A stretch of DNA of 64,000 nt from Mycobacterium marinum. Lineage in GTDB: Bacteria; Actinomycetota; Actinomycetes; Mycobacteriales; Mycobacteriaceae. The notes under the pieces are model-generated. The model saw nothing but the letters and a program-made list of their open reading frames with translations, was not told where the DNA came from and ran no database searches. Shown here one piece after another: positions 18,582 through 27,362 of this stretch. Made by a program: the position numbers and the translations under genes. Numbering within the stretch: position 1 is the first letter of the stretch; each line of letters starts with the position of its first letter. The stretch is taken from contig NZ_CP024190.1 in NCBI RefSeq assembly GCF_003391395.1, forward strand, positions 2,108,001-2,172,000. The letters run 5' to 3'.

Positions 18582-18862
18582 CGCGTCCCAGCTACAGTGG
18601 GCTGCTTCGCCCAGGACGGTGTCCCAGGTACCCTACCTCGCGCTCCCGTACCTTGTTGATTTGGTGCTCTCACCGCCGAACTTGGGAAGTCGGATGCGCG
18701 CGAGCGGGTGAAGGAAACCGAATAGTCCGGAAACGCTTGCGGCCGACCCGTTAGCGGCACGTAGGCTGATGCGCCCGCGCGATGTTGGCGCAACGCGCAG
18801 TTCAACGATGTATCCGTGGCCAGAACAGATCGCCCAAGCAGATCAGTTGCCGGGCACAAGGA

Positions 18863-19975
18863 TCAGAAGGAGATGAGCGGTATGGCCATTTCGGCCGCGG
18901 TGGCGGCGCCGTGAAAGCCGATGAGTCGGGCCGTTTCCGGCGGCTCGTGAGCCGTTGCCAGCACTGCCGCGTCGTCGGCACAAGTCACGACGACATCGCC
19001 GATTCGGAGCCGGTGCTCTGGTGCTACCGAACCGAAAATCCCTGTGGCAATTGCATCGTCGCGGGTGCGGACATCGGCTCGGGTTCCCAGCAGCTCCCGC
19101 CAGGTATCCAAGACGTCGGTTGTCGCCCCGGGCACGGTGTGCAGGTAGCGCACCCGCGGTTCACCGGCGACCACCCGGATCCCGGCCGAAAGCCGTGGGT
19201 CTGTGTCGAGATCGACGCGAGCATCGGCCGCGACATTGAGGCCACCGTGGTCTGCGGTCACCAGTAGCGCCGCATCCGGCGGCAATGCCTCGACCAGCCG
19301 GGTGAGCAAGGAATCCACGCTGCGCCCCGCCTCATGCCACTGGGATGAACCGATGCCGAACAGGTGCGCCGCGGTGTCCAGGTCGGAGGTGTAGGCGTAA
19401 ACGAGTCCCGGCGCGCCACGCACCTCATCGATGACCAGCTGAGCGTAGTCGTCGCTTGCGCGGGTCGGGTGAAACCGCGCGCCGCGGTACGCCGCTGCGG
19501 TCAAGCCGCTGCCGATGAACCACTCCGGCAGCACCGCGCGTGTACTGATGCCCGCCCACGTCAATCGTTCGAACCAGGTTGGGAGGGGCTGCCATTGGCC
19601 CTGTGGTGGATCATCGCGCCAGCGGATGTGGTTGAGCACCCGATCGGTTCCGGGGACGTTGACGGTAAAGCCGAGGATGCCGTGCTCACCGGGCATCGCT
19701 CCGGTACCCAGGGAGACCAGGCTTGTCGGTGTCGTGGACGGAAACGTACAGCTGAGTTGGCTGACCCGGCCGGCATCACCGGCCAACGAGGCGGCCAGCA
19801 GTGCACCATCAGCGGCCAACTCGGGCAGCAAGTGCCAGCCCAGCCCGTCGACCAGGACGACGAGCACGCGGTCGACGTGGCCGACCCGGTCGATCAGCCC
19901 GAGCCGGTCTTCGGTGCCCGGGACCCCCAGTAGTGCGCCCGCCGCAGGCAACACGTCGCAGATGGAACCGGGCAT
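18863..19975 (-). CDS. Type I phosphodiesterase / nucleotide pyrophosphatase-like protein
   Basis: 370 aa of the alkaline phosphatase superfamily (PF01663 type). The expected metal and nucleophile motifs are present in order: VLVDGLGW (metal Asp), TFPSTTPTSLVSLGTG (Thr nucleophile in FPSTTPTS), TSDLDTAAHLFG (Asp and His), TADHGG (Asp-His) and a late GFHGA (His). It should hydrolyse a phosphodiester or pyrophosphate bond. There is no signal peptide, so it is probably cytosolic. It begins 21 bases after the stop of the DUF6390 gene, so it may be read from the hydrogenase operon, though the family is not otherwise tied to hydrogenase. Confidence 0.87.
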   Translation of the reverse strand: MPGSICDVLPAAGALLGVPGTEDRLGLIDRVGHVDRVLVVLVDGLGWHLLPELAADGALLAASLAGDAGRVSQLSCTFPSTTPTSLVSLGTGAMPGEHGILGFTVNVPGTDRVLNHIRWRDDPPQGQWQPLPTWFERLTWAGISTRAVLPEWFIGSGLTAAAYRGARFHPTRASDDYAQLVIDEVRGAPGLVYAYTSDLDTAAHLFGIGSSQWHEAGRSVDSLLTRLVEALPPDAALLVTADHGGLNVAADARVDLDTDPRLSAGIRVVAGEPRVRYLHTVPGATTDVLDTWRELLGTRADVRTRDDAIATGIFGSVAPEHRLRIGDVVVTCADDAAVLATAHEPPETARLIGFHGAATAAEMAIPLISF

Positions 19976-19996
19976 GACGGTCAGTCTGGCATGCCG

Positions 19997-20746
19997 CTAC
20001 ACCCGAGCTAGCCGCTGGTTTGTCACTCGTAGCTGGCGGTGGGTGCTCTCGGCGAGCGCCACCACCTGTTCTGGCGGTAGCCGGCCGCAGAGCCGGCCCC
20101 AGTGCACGGCGACTTCTTCGCCGACCGACACATCGGGTACCGCGCTGTATCCGTCGGCCCAAACATCCAGTAGCTGCGATGAGGGCGCGGCCAAAGCCAG
20201 CGCCTCGCCATCCCAGATGAGGCTTTGACGCGAAACCTCAACGGCGTCACCGGTGCGGGAGACGACTGTTGCCCAAGTGATTCGGCAACTATCGAGCACG
20301 CTCAGCGGATGCTCGTCGAGGCCTCGGCCCAGAAAGCGGGTCCACGGATAGACACCGAAGACGTGGAAGCAGTGATTTCCGGCCGCCTCGTGCGCCAGTT
20401 CCGGCGTCAGATGCGACCAATAACGGCCCGCCTGCGGGCCGATGATGGCCAGCAGCTCGTCGAAGAACCGGCCAGGCTCCACGTCGGTGCCGACGCCGCC
20501 ACCGAGCCAGTATGCCTCGACGAGTCGATAGTCCAACGGATCGGCGATGCCGGTCAGCCGCGAGAGCACCCGCAGGTACGGCCACGCACCCGAGAATTTC
20601 CTGGCCGCGGCGCGCACATCGGCAACCGATCCGTCCCGCAGCGTGGCGCCCAGCGGGGGACCGCAATAGCCCAAGGCGTTGGGCGCATAGGCGTAGCGGG
20701 CGAACATCTCGGGCCCCCGGATGTCGGGCGGATCAGGGACTGACAC
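19997..20746 (-). CDS. DUF6390 family protein of the hydrogenase cluster
   Basis: 249 aa from GTG 20746, three bases after the hypD stop, so clearly translated in the same operon. The protein starts GPEMFARYAYAPNALGYCGPPLG and contains GNHCFHVFGVYPWTRFLG; this pattern matches DUF6390, a family seen next to actinobacterial [NiFe]-hydrogenase maturation genes (recalled, not searched). It has conserved His, Cys and Trp residues but no recognised cofactor motif and no membrane segment. It may take part in maturation or regulation; the biochemical role is unknown. Confidence 0.8.
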   Translation of the reverse strand: MSVPDPPDIRGPEMFARYAYAPNALGYCGPPLGATLRDGSVADVRAAARKFSGAWPYLRVLSRLTGIADPLDYRLVEAYWLGGGVGTDVEPGRFFDELLAIIGPQAGRYWSHLTPELAHEAAGNHCFHVFGVYPWTRFLGRGLDEHPLSVLDSCRITWATVVSRTGDAVEVSRQSLIWDGEALALAAPSSQLLDVWADGYSAVPDVSVGEEVAVHWGRLCGRLPPEQVVALAESTHRQLRVTNQRLARV

Positions 20747-20749
20747 GCG

Positions 20750-21898
20750 TCATGCCCGCCCGGACTGCCCCACGAGCTTGACGGCGTCGCGGTGCAGGCG
20801 GCCGAAGTTGTAGTAGGCCGCACAGGCCCCCTCCGGAGACACCATGCACGTGCCGATCGGGGTCTCCGGCGTACACGCGGTGCCGAAGACCTTGCATTCC
20901 CAAGGCTTGAGCACACCCTTGAGCACCTCACCGCATTGGCATGCCTTCGGGTCGGCCACCCGTACGCCGGGCATCGCGAATCGCAGCTCGGCATCGAACT
21001 CGGCGAAATCGTCACTGAGCCGCAGTGCACTTTGCGAGATGAAGCCCAACCCACGCCACTCGAAGTGTGGGCGCAGGGCGAATACCTTGCCCATCAGTGC
21101 CAGTGCGGCGGGGTTGCCCTCTTCGGGCACGACCCGCTTGTACTGGTTTTCCACCTCGCAGCGGCCCTCACGAATCTGACGTAGCAGCATCGTGACCGAC
21201 GCCAGGATGTCCAACGGCTCGAATCCCGCCACGACCAACGGCTTGTGGTACACCTCGGGCACGAACCGATACGGCCGATTACCCACGACGGTCGAGACAT
21301 GACCGGGGCCAATGAAACCCGACAAGCGCAGATCCGGCGATTCCAGAATGGCCTTGATCGGCGGAACGATCGTTACGTGATTGCAGAACACACTGAAGTT
21401 GGGCAACTCGAGGTCGCGAGCCCGCACCAGGGTCACCGCGGTCGAGGGTGCGGTGGTTTCAAAACCGATGGCGAAGAACACCACCTGTTTGTCTGGGTTG
21501 TCGATCGCGACCTTGAGCGCATCCAGCGGCGAATAGACGAACCGAACGTCGGCGCCGCGCGCCTTGGCGTCCAGCAGGCTGCCGTCGGACCCGGGAACCC
21601 GCATCATGTCGCCGAAGCAGGTAAAGATGACATCGGGTTGGCCGGCCAGCCACATGGCGTCGTCGATGCGGCCCATCGGGATGACGCACACCGGACAACC
21701 GGGGCCGTGCACCAGTTCGACATTGTCTGGCAGGAGGTGTTCGATCCCATGCCGGTAGATGGTGTGCGTGTGTCCGCCGCACACCTCCATGAACTTGAAG
21801 TGTTCGGGGCCGGCTCCCGGCAGGTGCGCCAGATGTTCGATGGCGGTCAGCAGTTTTCGGGCCGCCGCCGGATCACGGAATTCGTCGACAAATTTCAT
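20750..21898 (-). CDS. hypD: Hydrogenase maturation factor HypD
   Basis: 382 aa. The start at 21898 (MKFVDEFRDP) is chosen because AGGAGG lies 6 bases upstream; an ATG at 21913 would overlap hypC and lacks such spacing. HypD with HypC forms the scaffold on which the Fe(CN)2CO unit of the [NiFe] site is built. The conserved motifs are present: CGGHTH, GPGCPVCV, GFETTAPSTA, GFIGPGHVSTV, and the C-terminal cysteine cluster (CQCGEVLKG, CKVFG, CTPE, GTCMVSPEGACAAYY) that holds the [4Fe-4S] cluster. Confidence 0.96.
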   Translation of the reverse strand: MKFVDEFRDPAAARKLLTAIEHLAHLPGAGPEHFKFMEVCGGHTHTIYRHGIEHLLPDNVELVHGPGCPVCVIPMGRIDDAMWLAGQPDVIFTCFGDMMRVPGSDGSLLDAKARGADVRFVYSPLDALKVAIDNPDKQVVFFAIGFETTAPSTAVTLVRARDLELPNFSVFCNHVTIVPPIKAILESPDLRLSGFIGPGHVSTVVGNRPYRFVPEVYHKPLVVAGFEPLDILASVTMLLRQIREGRCEVENQYKRVVPEEGNPAALALMGKVFALRPHFEWRGLGFISQSALRLSDDFAEFDAELRFAMPGVRVADPKACQCGEVLKGVLKPWECKVFGTACTPETPIGTCMVSPEGACAAYYNFGRLHRDAVKLVGQSGRA

Positions 21899-21909
21899 CG
21901 TCAGCCTCC

Positions 21910-22182
21910 TCACACGATCGAGGATGAGTCGAAGGCTTCCATCTCGGCTGTGTAGGCCTCGCCGAGCTGCTTGATGGCGGCCAGCGTGAGTAGCGCTTCG
22001 CTCTCATCGATCTTGGCCATCGCGAACCCGACGTGAACCAACACCCAATCGTCGGGTTGTGGCGTGTCTTCGTCGAGTAGCCGCACGCTGATCGTGCGCT
22101 GCACCCCACTGACATCGACTTTCGCCAAATAGTTCTCCGGATCGGTGATCTCGACGATCCGGCCCGGAATCCCAAGGCACAT
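21910..22182 (-). CDS. hypC: Hydrogenase assembly chaperone HypC
   Basis: 90 aa, starting MCLGIPGRIVEI. The Cys2 exposed after Met removal is the residue that binds HypD or the iron centre. The end of the OB-fold-like barrel reads DDWVLVHVGFAMAKID, the family signature. A C-terminal helix (EALLTLAAIKQLGEAY) follows. This is one of three HypC-type domains in the cluster; the others are the gene at 27097 and the C-terminus of the SIS fusion at 23986. Lies 11 bases ahead of hypD. Confidence 0.95.
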   Translation of the reverse strand: MCLGIPGRIVEITDPENYLAKVDVSGVQRTISVRLLDEDTPQPDDWVLVHVGFAMAKIDESEALLTLAAIKQLGEAYTAEMEAFDSSSIV

Positions 22183-22205
22183 GTCAGCCCCTCTCTTCTA
22201 GCAGC

Positions 22206-23318
22206 TCAGCAGATTCGCGGCAGCGGGTCGCCGACCAACATGTCGACAATCCGGGTACCACCGAATCCGGTTCGCAGGATTACGGTTTCGGCCGGCTCGG
22301 CGATGATCTCGCCAACCTCGGCCGCATCGGCTCCCAGGGGGTGCGACTGCAACGCGGCCAGCCCCGCTTCGGCTTCCTCGGGCGCGACGACAGCGATGAA
22401 CTTGCCCTCATTGGCGACGTAAAGGGGGTCGATGCCGAGCAGCTCACACGCGCCGTTGACCATCGGAGCCACCGGAAGGCGCTGTTCGTCGAGCAAGACC
22501 CCGAAACCACAGGCCTGGGCCAGTTCGTTGCAAACGGTGCCCACCCCGCCGCGGGTGGCGTCGCGCAGCCAGCGGGTGCCCGGGGCGGCCGCCATGAGAA
22601 GTTCCACCAGCGGGCTGACCGACGCGGTGTCCGAGTGGATGTCGGCTTCGATGGCCAGATCCCCGCGCGCCAGCATGACCGCCATGCCGTGATCACCCAT
22701 CGAGCCGGACAACAGCACCTTGTCGCCCGGTCGCACCGAGTCGGCAGATAGCGCACGCCCGGTGGGAATGATGCCGGTCCCGGTGGTCGTGATGAACAGG
22801 CCGTCTGCCGCGCCCTTGGGCACCACCTTGGTGTCGCCGGTGACGATCTGCACGCCGGCCTTGGCCGCCGCGTCCGCCATGTCGGCGACGATCTGTTTCA
22901 ACTCCTCGATCGGGAACCCTTCTTCGAGCACGAAGGCGGCCGAAATCCAGGACGGTACCGCGCCCGCCACGGCGAGGTCGTTGCATGTTCCGTGCACGGC
23001 GAGTTCGCCGATCGAGCCACCGGGAAAGCGTCTGGGCTGCACCACGAATGAGTCCGTGGACATCGCCACCCGCTCGCCGCTGGGCAGAGTGAGGATGGCT
23101 CCATCGCCCAGCGACTCCAGCAGCGGGTTGCGGAAAGCCTCCATGAACACCGCATCGATCAGCGCCGCGGACGCCTTTCCGCCGGCGCCGTGCGCCAGGG
23201 TGACGTGCTCGTCGAGCAGCCTGGGACGTCTGCGGCGGAACGACTCGATGCGCCCAATGACGTCACCTTCGGCAAAGCGCGGTCCTGACGACAAGTATTC
23301 GCCGGCTGACTTGCTCAT
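22206..23318 (-). CDS. hypE: Carbamoyl-dehydratase HypE
   Basis: 370 aa from ATG 23318, which overlaps the stop of the SIS gene (ATGA); the longer frame from 23363 has a non-conserved extension. HypE dehydrates the thiocarbamate on its own C-terminal Cys to thiocyanate, supplying cyanide to the iron. The AIR-synthase-type fold is visible: LAHGAGGKASAALI (ATP loop), MSTDSFVVQPRRFPGG, GDTKVVPKGAADG, LLSGSMGDHGMAVM, DATRGGVGTVCNELA. The protein ends PRIC, with the essential terminal cysteine in place. Confidence 0.96.
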   Translation of the reverse strand: MSKSAGEYLSSGPRFAEGDVIGRIESFRRRRPRLLDEHVTLAHGAGGKASAALIDAVFMEAFRNPLLESLGDGAILTLPSGERVAMSTDSFVVQPRRFPGGSIGELAVHGTCNDLAVAGAVPSWISAAFVLEEGFPIEELKQIVADMADAAAKAGVQIVTGDTKVVPKGAADGLFITTTGTGIIPTGRALSADSVRPGDKVLLSGSMGDHGMAVMLARGDLAIEADIHSDTASVSPLVELLMAAAPGTRWLRDATRGGVGTVCNELAQACGFGVLLDEQRLPVAPMVNGACELLGIDPLYVANEGKFIAVVAPEEAEAGLAALQSHPLGADAAEVGEIIAEPAETVILRTGFGGTRIVDMLVGDPLPRIC

Positions 23319-23989
23319 GCCGCCCCCAGATCCCGGTCGACCTTTTCGTGGGTCGCCAACCACAACTGATAGCCCAACAATGCCTGTGACTCCTGAATCC
23401 GATGCACGCTTTGTGACCGAACGATGAAGCAGGCGTCGACGTTCGGGTTGTCCGCCATCGCGCCACCGTCGTAGCCGGCGAACCCGACGGTGTACAGACC
23501 CCGCTGCCGCGCCTCGGCCAACGCGGTCAACAGGTTCGGTGAATTGCCGCTGGTCGACATGGCGATCGCAATGTCGCCGGCCTGTGCGCGCGCGATCAAT
23601 TGTCGGGCGAACACCAGCTCGAACCCGACATCGTTGCCCAGCGCGGTGATGATCGCCTGGTCGGCGGTCAGCGACCAGGCCGGCAGTGACGTCGTCGGTG
23701 TGCCGATCGGCGGCCGGGCGAACAGGCCGGCCAAGGTCGCGGAATCGGTGCAGCTACCGCCATTGCCGAAGGTGAACAGGCGCCCGCCGACGCGGAAGCG
23801 GCATGCCATCTCGGTGGCGGCCTGGTCCAGCAGCTCGGCGTTGGCCTCCAGCGTGGAGCGCCGCAAGGCCAGGCTCTCGGCGGCCTTTGCCTGCGCCGAG
23901 GCGGCGAGGTCGGCGAGCAGGGATTGTGGATCTTCTTCCTGCGCGTCGATGAACGGATACAGAAAGTTGGTGGGTTCCTCGCGCGTCAT
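23315..23989 (-). CDS. SIS-domain protein of the hydrogenase cluster (GmhA-like)
   Basis: 224 aa. A SIS (sugar isomerase) fold of the GmhA/DiaA kind: FTFGNGGSCTDSATLAG in the first half, then AIAMSTSGNSPNLLTALAEAR (phosphosugar loop with STSGNS), VGFAGYDGGAM, and a C-terminal helix with HRIQESQALLGYQLW. It overlaps hypE at the 5' end of the latter and the SIS-HypC fusion gene at its own 5' end (ATGA each). SIS proteins in hydrogenase clusters are common in actinobacteria but have no defined role; a phosphosugar ligand or a regulatory role in maturation are guesses. Confidence 0.85.
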   Translation of the reverse strand: MTREEPTNFLYPFIDAQEEDPQSLLADLAASAQAKAAESLALRRSTLEANAELLDQAATEMACRFRVGGRLFTFGNGGSCTDSATLAGLFARPPIGTPTTSLPAWSLTADQAIITALGNDVGFELVFARQLIARAQAGDIAIAMSTSGNSPNLLTALAEARQRGLYTVGFAGYDGGAMADNPNVDACFIVRSQSVHRIQESQALLGYQLWLATHEKVDRDLGAA

Positions 23990-24708
23990 GAGTCGTCCCC
24001 GTCGTCGCCGAGGCGGCTGATCGCGGTACCCGCATGCACTAGCACCAGGTCACCGGCGGCGACCGGGTCGATAAGTGTCGTGATCACGTCCTCGATGCCG
24101 CGCGCGGTGCGCACCGCGGCCAGCCCGTCGGCCGGGGCTGACACCACCTCGCCCAGCCGGCCTTCGTCGCTGCAGGTGACGCACACCTCCTCGGTGCACT
24201 CGGGTTTGAGCAAACCGGAATGTTCGAAGCAGACATGGGTCAATTCCCACAGCAGGTGATAGAACAGCACAAATCCGCCGGTTGCGGGCACTCGCGGGTC
24301 GGGATCGTCGAGCCAGAGCAGATGATCGGCCAGCGCGGCCTCGGGGCGGGCGCCACTGCCGATCCAGATCGTGGTGGCGCCCCAGGCCGGACTGCGACGC
24401 ATCACCGATCGGACGTCGGGCTGGTCGGCGCCGGCCACCGCGACCACGATGTCGCCGGGCCGCACCGATACCCGGACCAGATCCACCAGGTCAGGGCCGG
24501 TCAGCGCCACCGCGGGCAAGGCGCGTTTGCCCATGATGACCGGATGGACGAACTCGACCGCGATGTGCAGGGCATGCGGTTCCCACGACGGCGCGATTGA
24601 CCACATGGTCGCGCCCGCGACGAACCTTTTCGCCAGCGTGAACGCGGCGGCCGCCAGGTCAGCGGCCAGCTCGGAGCTGAGCCCGCGATCGATCGCGGTG
24701 GTGGTCAT
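23986..24708 (-). CDS. SIS-like protein fused to a HypC/HupF-type domain
   Basis: 240 aa. The first 150 residues resemble a degenerate SIS or sugar-isomerase domain (ISPxxLA-type helix, DIVVAVAGADQPDVRSVMRRSPAWGATTIWIGSG, then LLWLDDPDP and GFVLFYHLLWELTHVCFE). The last 65 residues form a HypC/HupF-like barrel: CVTCSDEGRLGEVVSAPADGL, then GDLVLVHAGTAISRLG, like the end of HypC (WVLVHVGFAM). In true HypC the catalytic Cys is residue 2; here the equivalent Cys is internal, so it cannot be N-terminal. Overlaps hypF and the SIS gene by 4 bases each. Confidence 0.8.
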   Translation of the reverse strand: MTTTAIDRGLSSELAADLAAAAFTLAKRFVAGATMWSIAPSWEPHALHIAVEFVHPVIMGKRALPAVALTGPDLVDLVRVSVRPGDIVVAVAGADQPDVRSVMRRSPAWGATTIWIGSGARPEAALADHLLWLDDPDPRVPATGGFVLFYHLLWELTHVCFEHSGLLKPECTEEVCVTCSDEGRLGEVVSAPADGLAAVRTARGIEDVITTLIDPVAAGDLVLVHAGTAISRLGDDGDDS

Positions 24709-27095
24709 TGATCAGTCCTTTTCCAATCCTCATCCAGTCCTATCAACAAGGAAACCACGGCCTGGCCCAGCGCGAGCCCACCGTCGTTGGGTGGCACCGT
24801 ATGGTGGGTCAGCACCTCGAATCCTGCTCGCTGCAATCGCTCCCGGCATGCCCGCAGCAGCAGCACGTTCTGGAACACTCCGCCGGTCAGGCCCACCAGC
24901 CGCACCTGGCCCGCTACCTGCGCAACCACCTCGGCGACGGCGCGGGCCACCGCTTGGTGAAAACTCGCCGCCAGTACCGCCGGTGGCGTGCCAGCGCGCA
25001 GGGCCGATACCAGTGTTTGCACCATCGTGGTCGGGTCGATCACCCCGTCCGGGCGCACGGTGAGCGGTAGTGACGGCCGGGGCCCGTTGCACTCAGCGAG
25101 CGCCGACTCGGCGAGCGCCTCGAGTTCGATGGCGGCCTGGCCTTCATAGTCGATCCGGTGGCGGACGCCGAGCAGGGAAGCCACCGCGTCAAACAAGCGG
25201 CCCATGCTCGAGCACGGCACACAGCCCGCGCCGCTGGCCAACTGGGAACGCGTCACCCGTAGTTCATCGACTCCCGCCGCAGCGACCGGCGCCAGGTCCG
25301 GACTCCACTCGATATGCGCGGTCCACAGCTGCGACAGCGCCATCCGCCACGGATTGCGCACCGCGGCGTCGCCGCCGGGCAGCGGCACCGCCAACAGGTG
25401 TCCGGCGCGGGTGAAGCGGTGGCTCTGGGGCCCGAGGACAAGAATCTCCCCACCCCAAATCGTCTCATCACACCCATAGCCAGTGCCGTCAAAGGAGACT
25501 CCGACGACGGGTTCGTTGATCCGCCCGTGCTCGGCGAGCAGCGACACCACGTGCGCGTGATGGTGCTGGATCAGATCGAGTGGTCGATCGTCCGCGTGAC
25601 GCTCGGCCCAGTTGCGGGTGTGGTAACTCGGATGCAGATCGGCGGCCAAACGAACCGGATGGCCGCGTATTTCGCTGAGTTGGCCAACCGCGCGCTCGAA
25701 GGCACGCAACGTCTCCCAGGTAGCCATGTCACCGATATGCCCGGATAGGTAGGCCCGTGTGCCGTCGGTCAGACAGAACGTGTTCTTGAGCTCGCCGCCG
25801 ACGGCAAGAACCGGTGGGCTCTCGACGGCGATGTGTCCGAGGTCGACCGGCAGGGGGGCATAGCCGCGAGATCGGCGGATTGGTAGCTCACGGGCCAGGC
25901 CCGCGTCTTCGACCACCCGCACCACCGAGTCGTCGCAGGGCACGTGGATGGGACGGTCGTGGTCGAGCACCGCATCGCACAACATCGAAAGGCGCTCTGC
26001 GGCATCAACTTCGGTGAAGCAGATGGGTTCATCGGAGCGGTTGGCGCTGGTCAGCACCAGTGCCTCGGGCGCCGCCGCATCGGCACCCGGGACCGGTGTC
26101 AACAGTAGGTGATGGATGGGGGAGTAGGGCAGCATCAGCCCGAGCAGCGGGCTGCCCGGAGCGACGGCGTCGGCGACCGGCGCATCGGGTCGGCGGCGCA
26201 GCAACACGATTGGCCGGGCGGGACCGGACAACACCGCGGCCTCGGCATCGTCGATGAAGGCGTAGCGGCGCGCCACGTCCAGATCGCGGACCAAGATGGC
26301 GAAAGGTTTGGCCCCACGGCTTTTGCGGGATCGCAGCACACCGACCACCGCGTCGTCGTCGACGGCACAGGCCAGGTGGTAGCCACCAATGCCCTTGATG
26401 GCGACGACCTTCGCCGCCGTCAGGGCGTGCTGGGTGGCCGCCAGCGCCGCATCCGCCCCGGCGACGTGCTCGGTTGCACTCCGAAACCACAGCGACGGAC
26501 CGCAGTCCGGGCAGGCGATCGGTTGGGCGTGAAATCGGCGATCGCCTGGATCGTGGTACTCGGCGGCGCACCGCTCGCACATCGGGAATGCCGACATGGT
26601 GGTGCCCGGACGGTCGTAGGGCAGCGTGCGGATGACGGTCAATCTCGGCCCGCAATTGGTGCAGGTCACGAACGGGTGCCGAAAGCGTCGGTCCCGCGGG
26701 TCGAAAAGCTCGCGCAGGCAGTCGTCGCACACCGCGATATCCGGCGGAATCGGTGTTGTCGCACCGGTTGCGCCCTGGCTGGCAACGATCCGGAAGCCGG
26801 CGGCACCGGCCTGCAGCGCCAACTCGGTAGCCGAGACCGAGCTGATGCGGGCCAACGGCGGAGCGTCTGCGCGCAATCGGCGCGCAAACTCGTCCAGCCC
26901 GGCGCGCCCGCCCTGTACCTCGATGAAGACCGCCGCCGAGTCATTGCCGACGAACCCGGACAGACCCAGCTCGCTGGCCAGTTGGTGGACGAAGGGGCGA
27001 AAACCCACTCCCTGGACGACACCGGTCACCGTGAAACGCTGTCGGGTCTCGGCGCACCGCACCATCGCGGGCCGCAGCAGGGGGAGGCCGGCCAT
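24705..27095 (-). CDS. hypF: Carbamoyltransferase HypF
   Basis: 796 aa. HypF transfers carbamoyl from carbamoyl phosphate to the HypE cysteine, via carbamoyl-AMP. Domains in order: acylphosphatase-like (VTGVVQGVGFRPFVHQLA, with the GVGFR motif), two zinc fingers (CDDCLRELFDPRDRRF...CTNC and CERCAAEYHDPGDRRFH...CPDC), a YrdC/Sua5-like nucleotide domain (AVKGIGGYHLAC and KSRGAKPFAILVRD) and a Kae1-like C-terminal domain (IQHHHAHVVSLLAEHG, a VxxHxHAH-type site, and FDGTGYGCDETIWGGE). A later ATG at 27065 is possible; the first is kept. The upstream hypC2 stop and this start are one base apart. Confidence 0.96.
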   Translation of the reverse strand: MAGLPLLRPAMVRCAETRQRFTVTGVVQGVGFRPFVHQLASELGLSGFVGNDSAAVFIEVQGGRAGLDEFARRLRADAPPLARISSVSATELALQAGAAGFRIVASQGATGATTPIPPDIAVCDDCLRELFDPRDRRFRHPFVTCTNCGPRLTVIRTLPYDRPGTTMSAFPMCERCAAEYHDPGDRRFHAQPIACPDCGPSLWFRSATEHVAGADAALAATQHALTAAKVVAIKGIGGYHLACAVDDDAVVGVLRSRKSRGAKPFAILVRDLDVARRYAFIDDAEAAVLSGPARPIVLLRRRPDAPVADAVAPGSPLLGLMLPYSPIHHLLLTPVPGADAAAPEALVLTSANRSDEPICFTEVDAAERLSMLCDAVLDHDRPIHVPCDDSVVRVVEDAGLARELPIRRSRGYAPLPVDLGHIAVESPPVLAVGGELKNTFCLTDGTRAYLSGHIGDMATWETLRAFERAVGQLSEIRGHPVRLAADLHPSYHTRNWAERHADDRPLDLIQHHHAHVVSLLAEHGRINEPVVGVSFDGTGYGCDETIWGGEILVLGPQSHRFTRAGHLLAVPLPGGDAAVRNPWRMALSQLWTAHIEWSPDLAPVAAAGVDELRVTRSQLASGAGCVPCSSMGRLFDAVASLLGVRHRIDYEGQAAIELEALAESALAECNGPRPSLPLTVRPDGVIDPTTMVQTLVSALRAGTPPAVLAASFHQAVARAVAEVVAQVAGQVRLVGLTGGVFQNVLLLRACRERLQRAGFEVLTHHTVPPNDGGLALGQAVVSLLIGLDEDWKRTDQ

Positions 27096-27096
27096 G

Positions 27097-27360
27097 TCAG
27101 CCGCCGTCGGGGAAGTCGGTGTCGGTTCTGCCGCGGCCCATCAACTCCAGACCGGCCATCGCTTGTTCGGCACCGGCCCGATCCGTTTTCTCGACGGCGA
27201 AGCCCATGTGAATGATCACCCAGTCACCGGGTGAAAATGTCTCCTCCGGCAGCATGCCGATATTGACTTTCCGCGCCTCGCCGGTGACCTCGACCAACGC
27301 CAATTGCCCCTCGTACCCGTCGAGGATCCTGATTACTTGACCGGGTATGCCCAGGCACAT
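27097..27360 (-). CDS. hypC: HypC-family chaperone, second copy
   Basis: 87 aa, MCLGIPGQVIRILDGYEGQ with Cys2, then FSPGDWVIIHMGFAVEKTD. It belongs to the HypC/HybG/HupF family and lies between the maturation protease and hypF. The sequence differs clearly from the copy at 21910-22182, so the two may serve different steps (delivery to HypD against binding of the large-subunit precursor); this is inference. It starts 2 bases after the protease stop. Confidence 0.94.
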   Translation of the reverse strand: MCLGIPGQVIRILDGYEGQLALVEVTGEARKVNIGMLPEETFSPGDWVIIHMGFAVEKTDRAGAEQAMAGLELMGRGRTDTDFPDGG

Positions 27361-27362
27361 GC

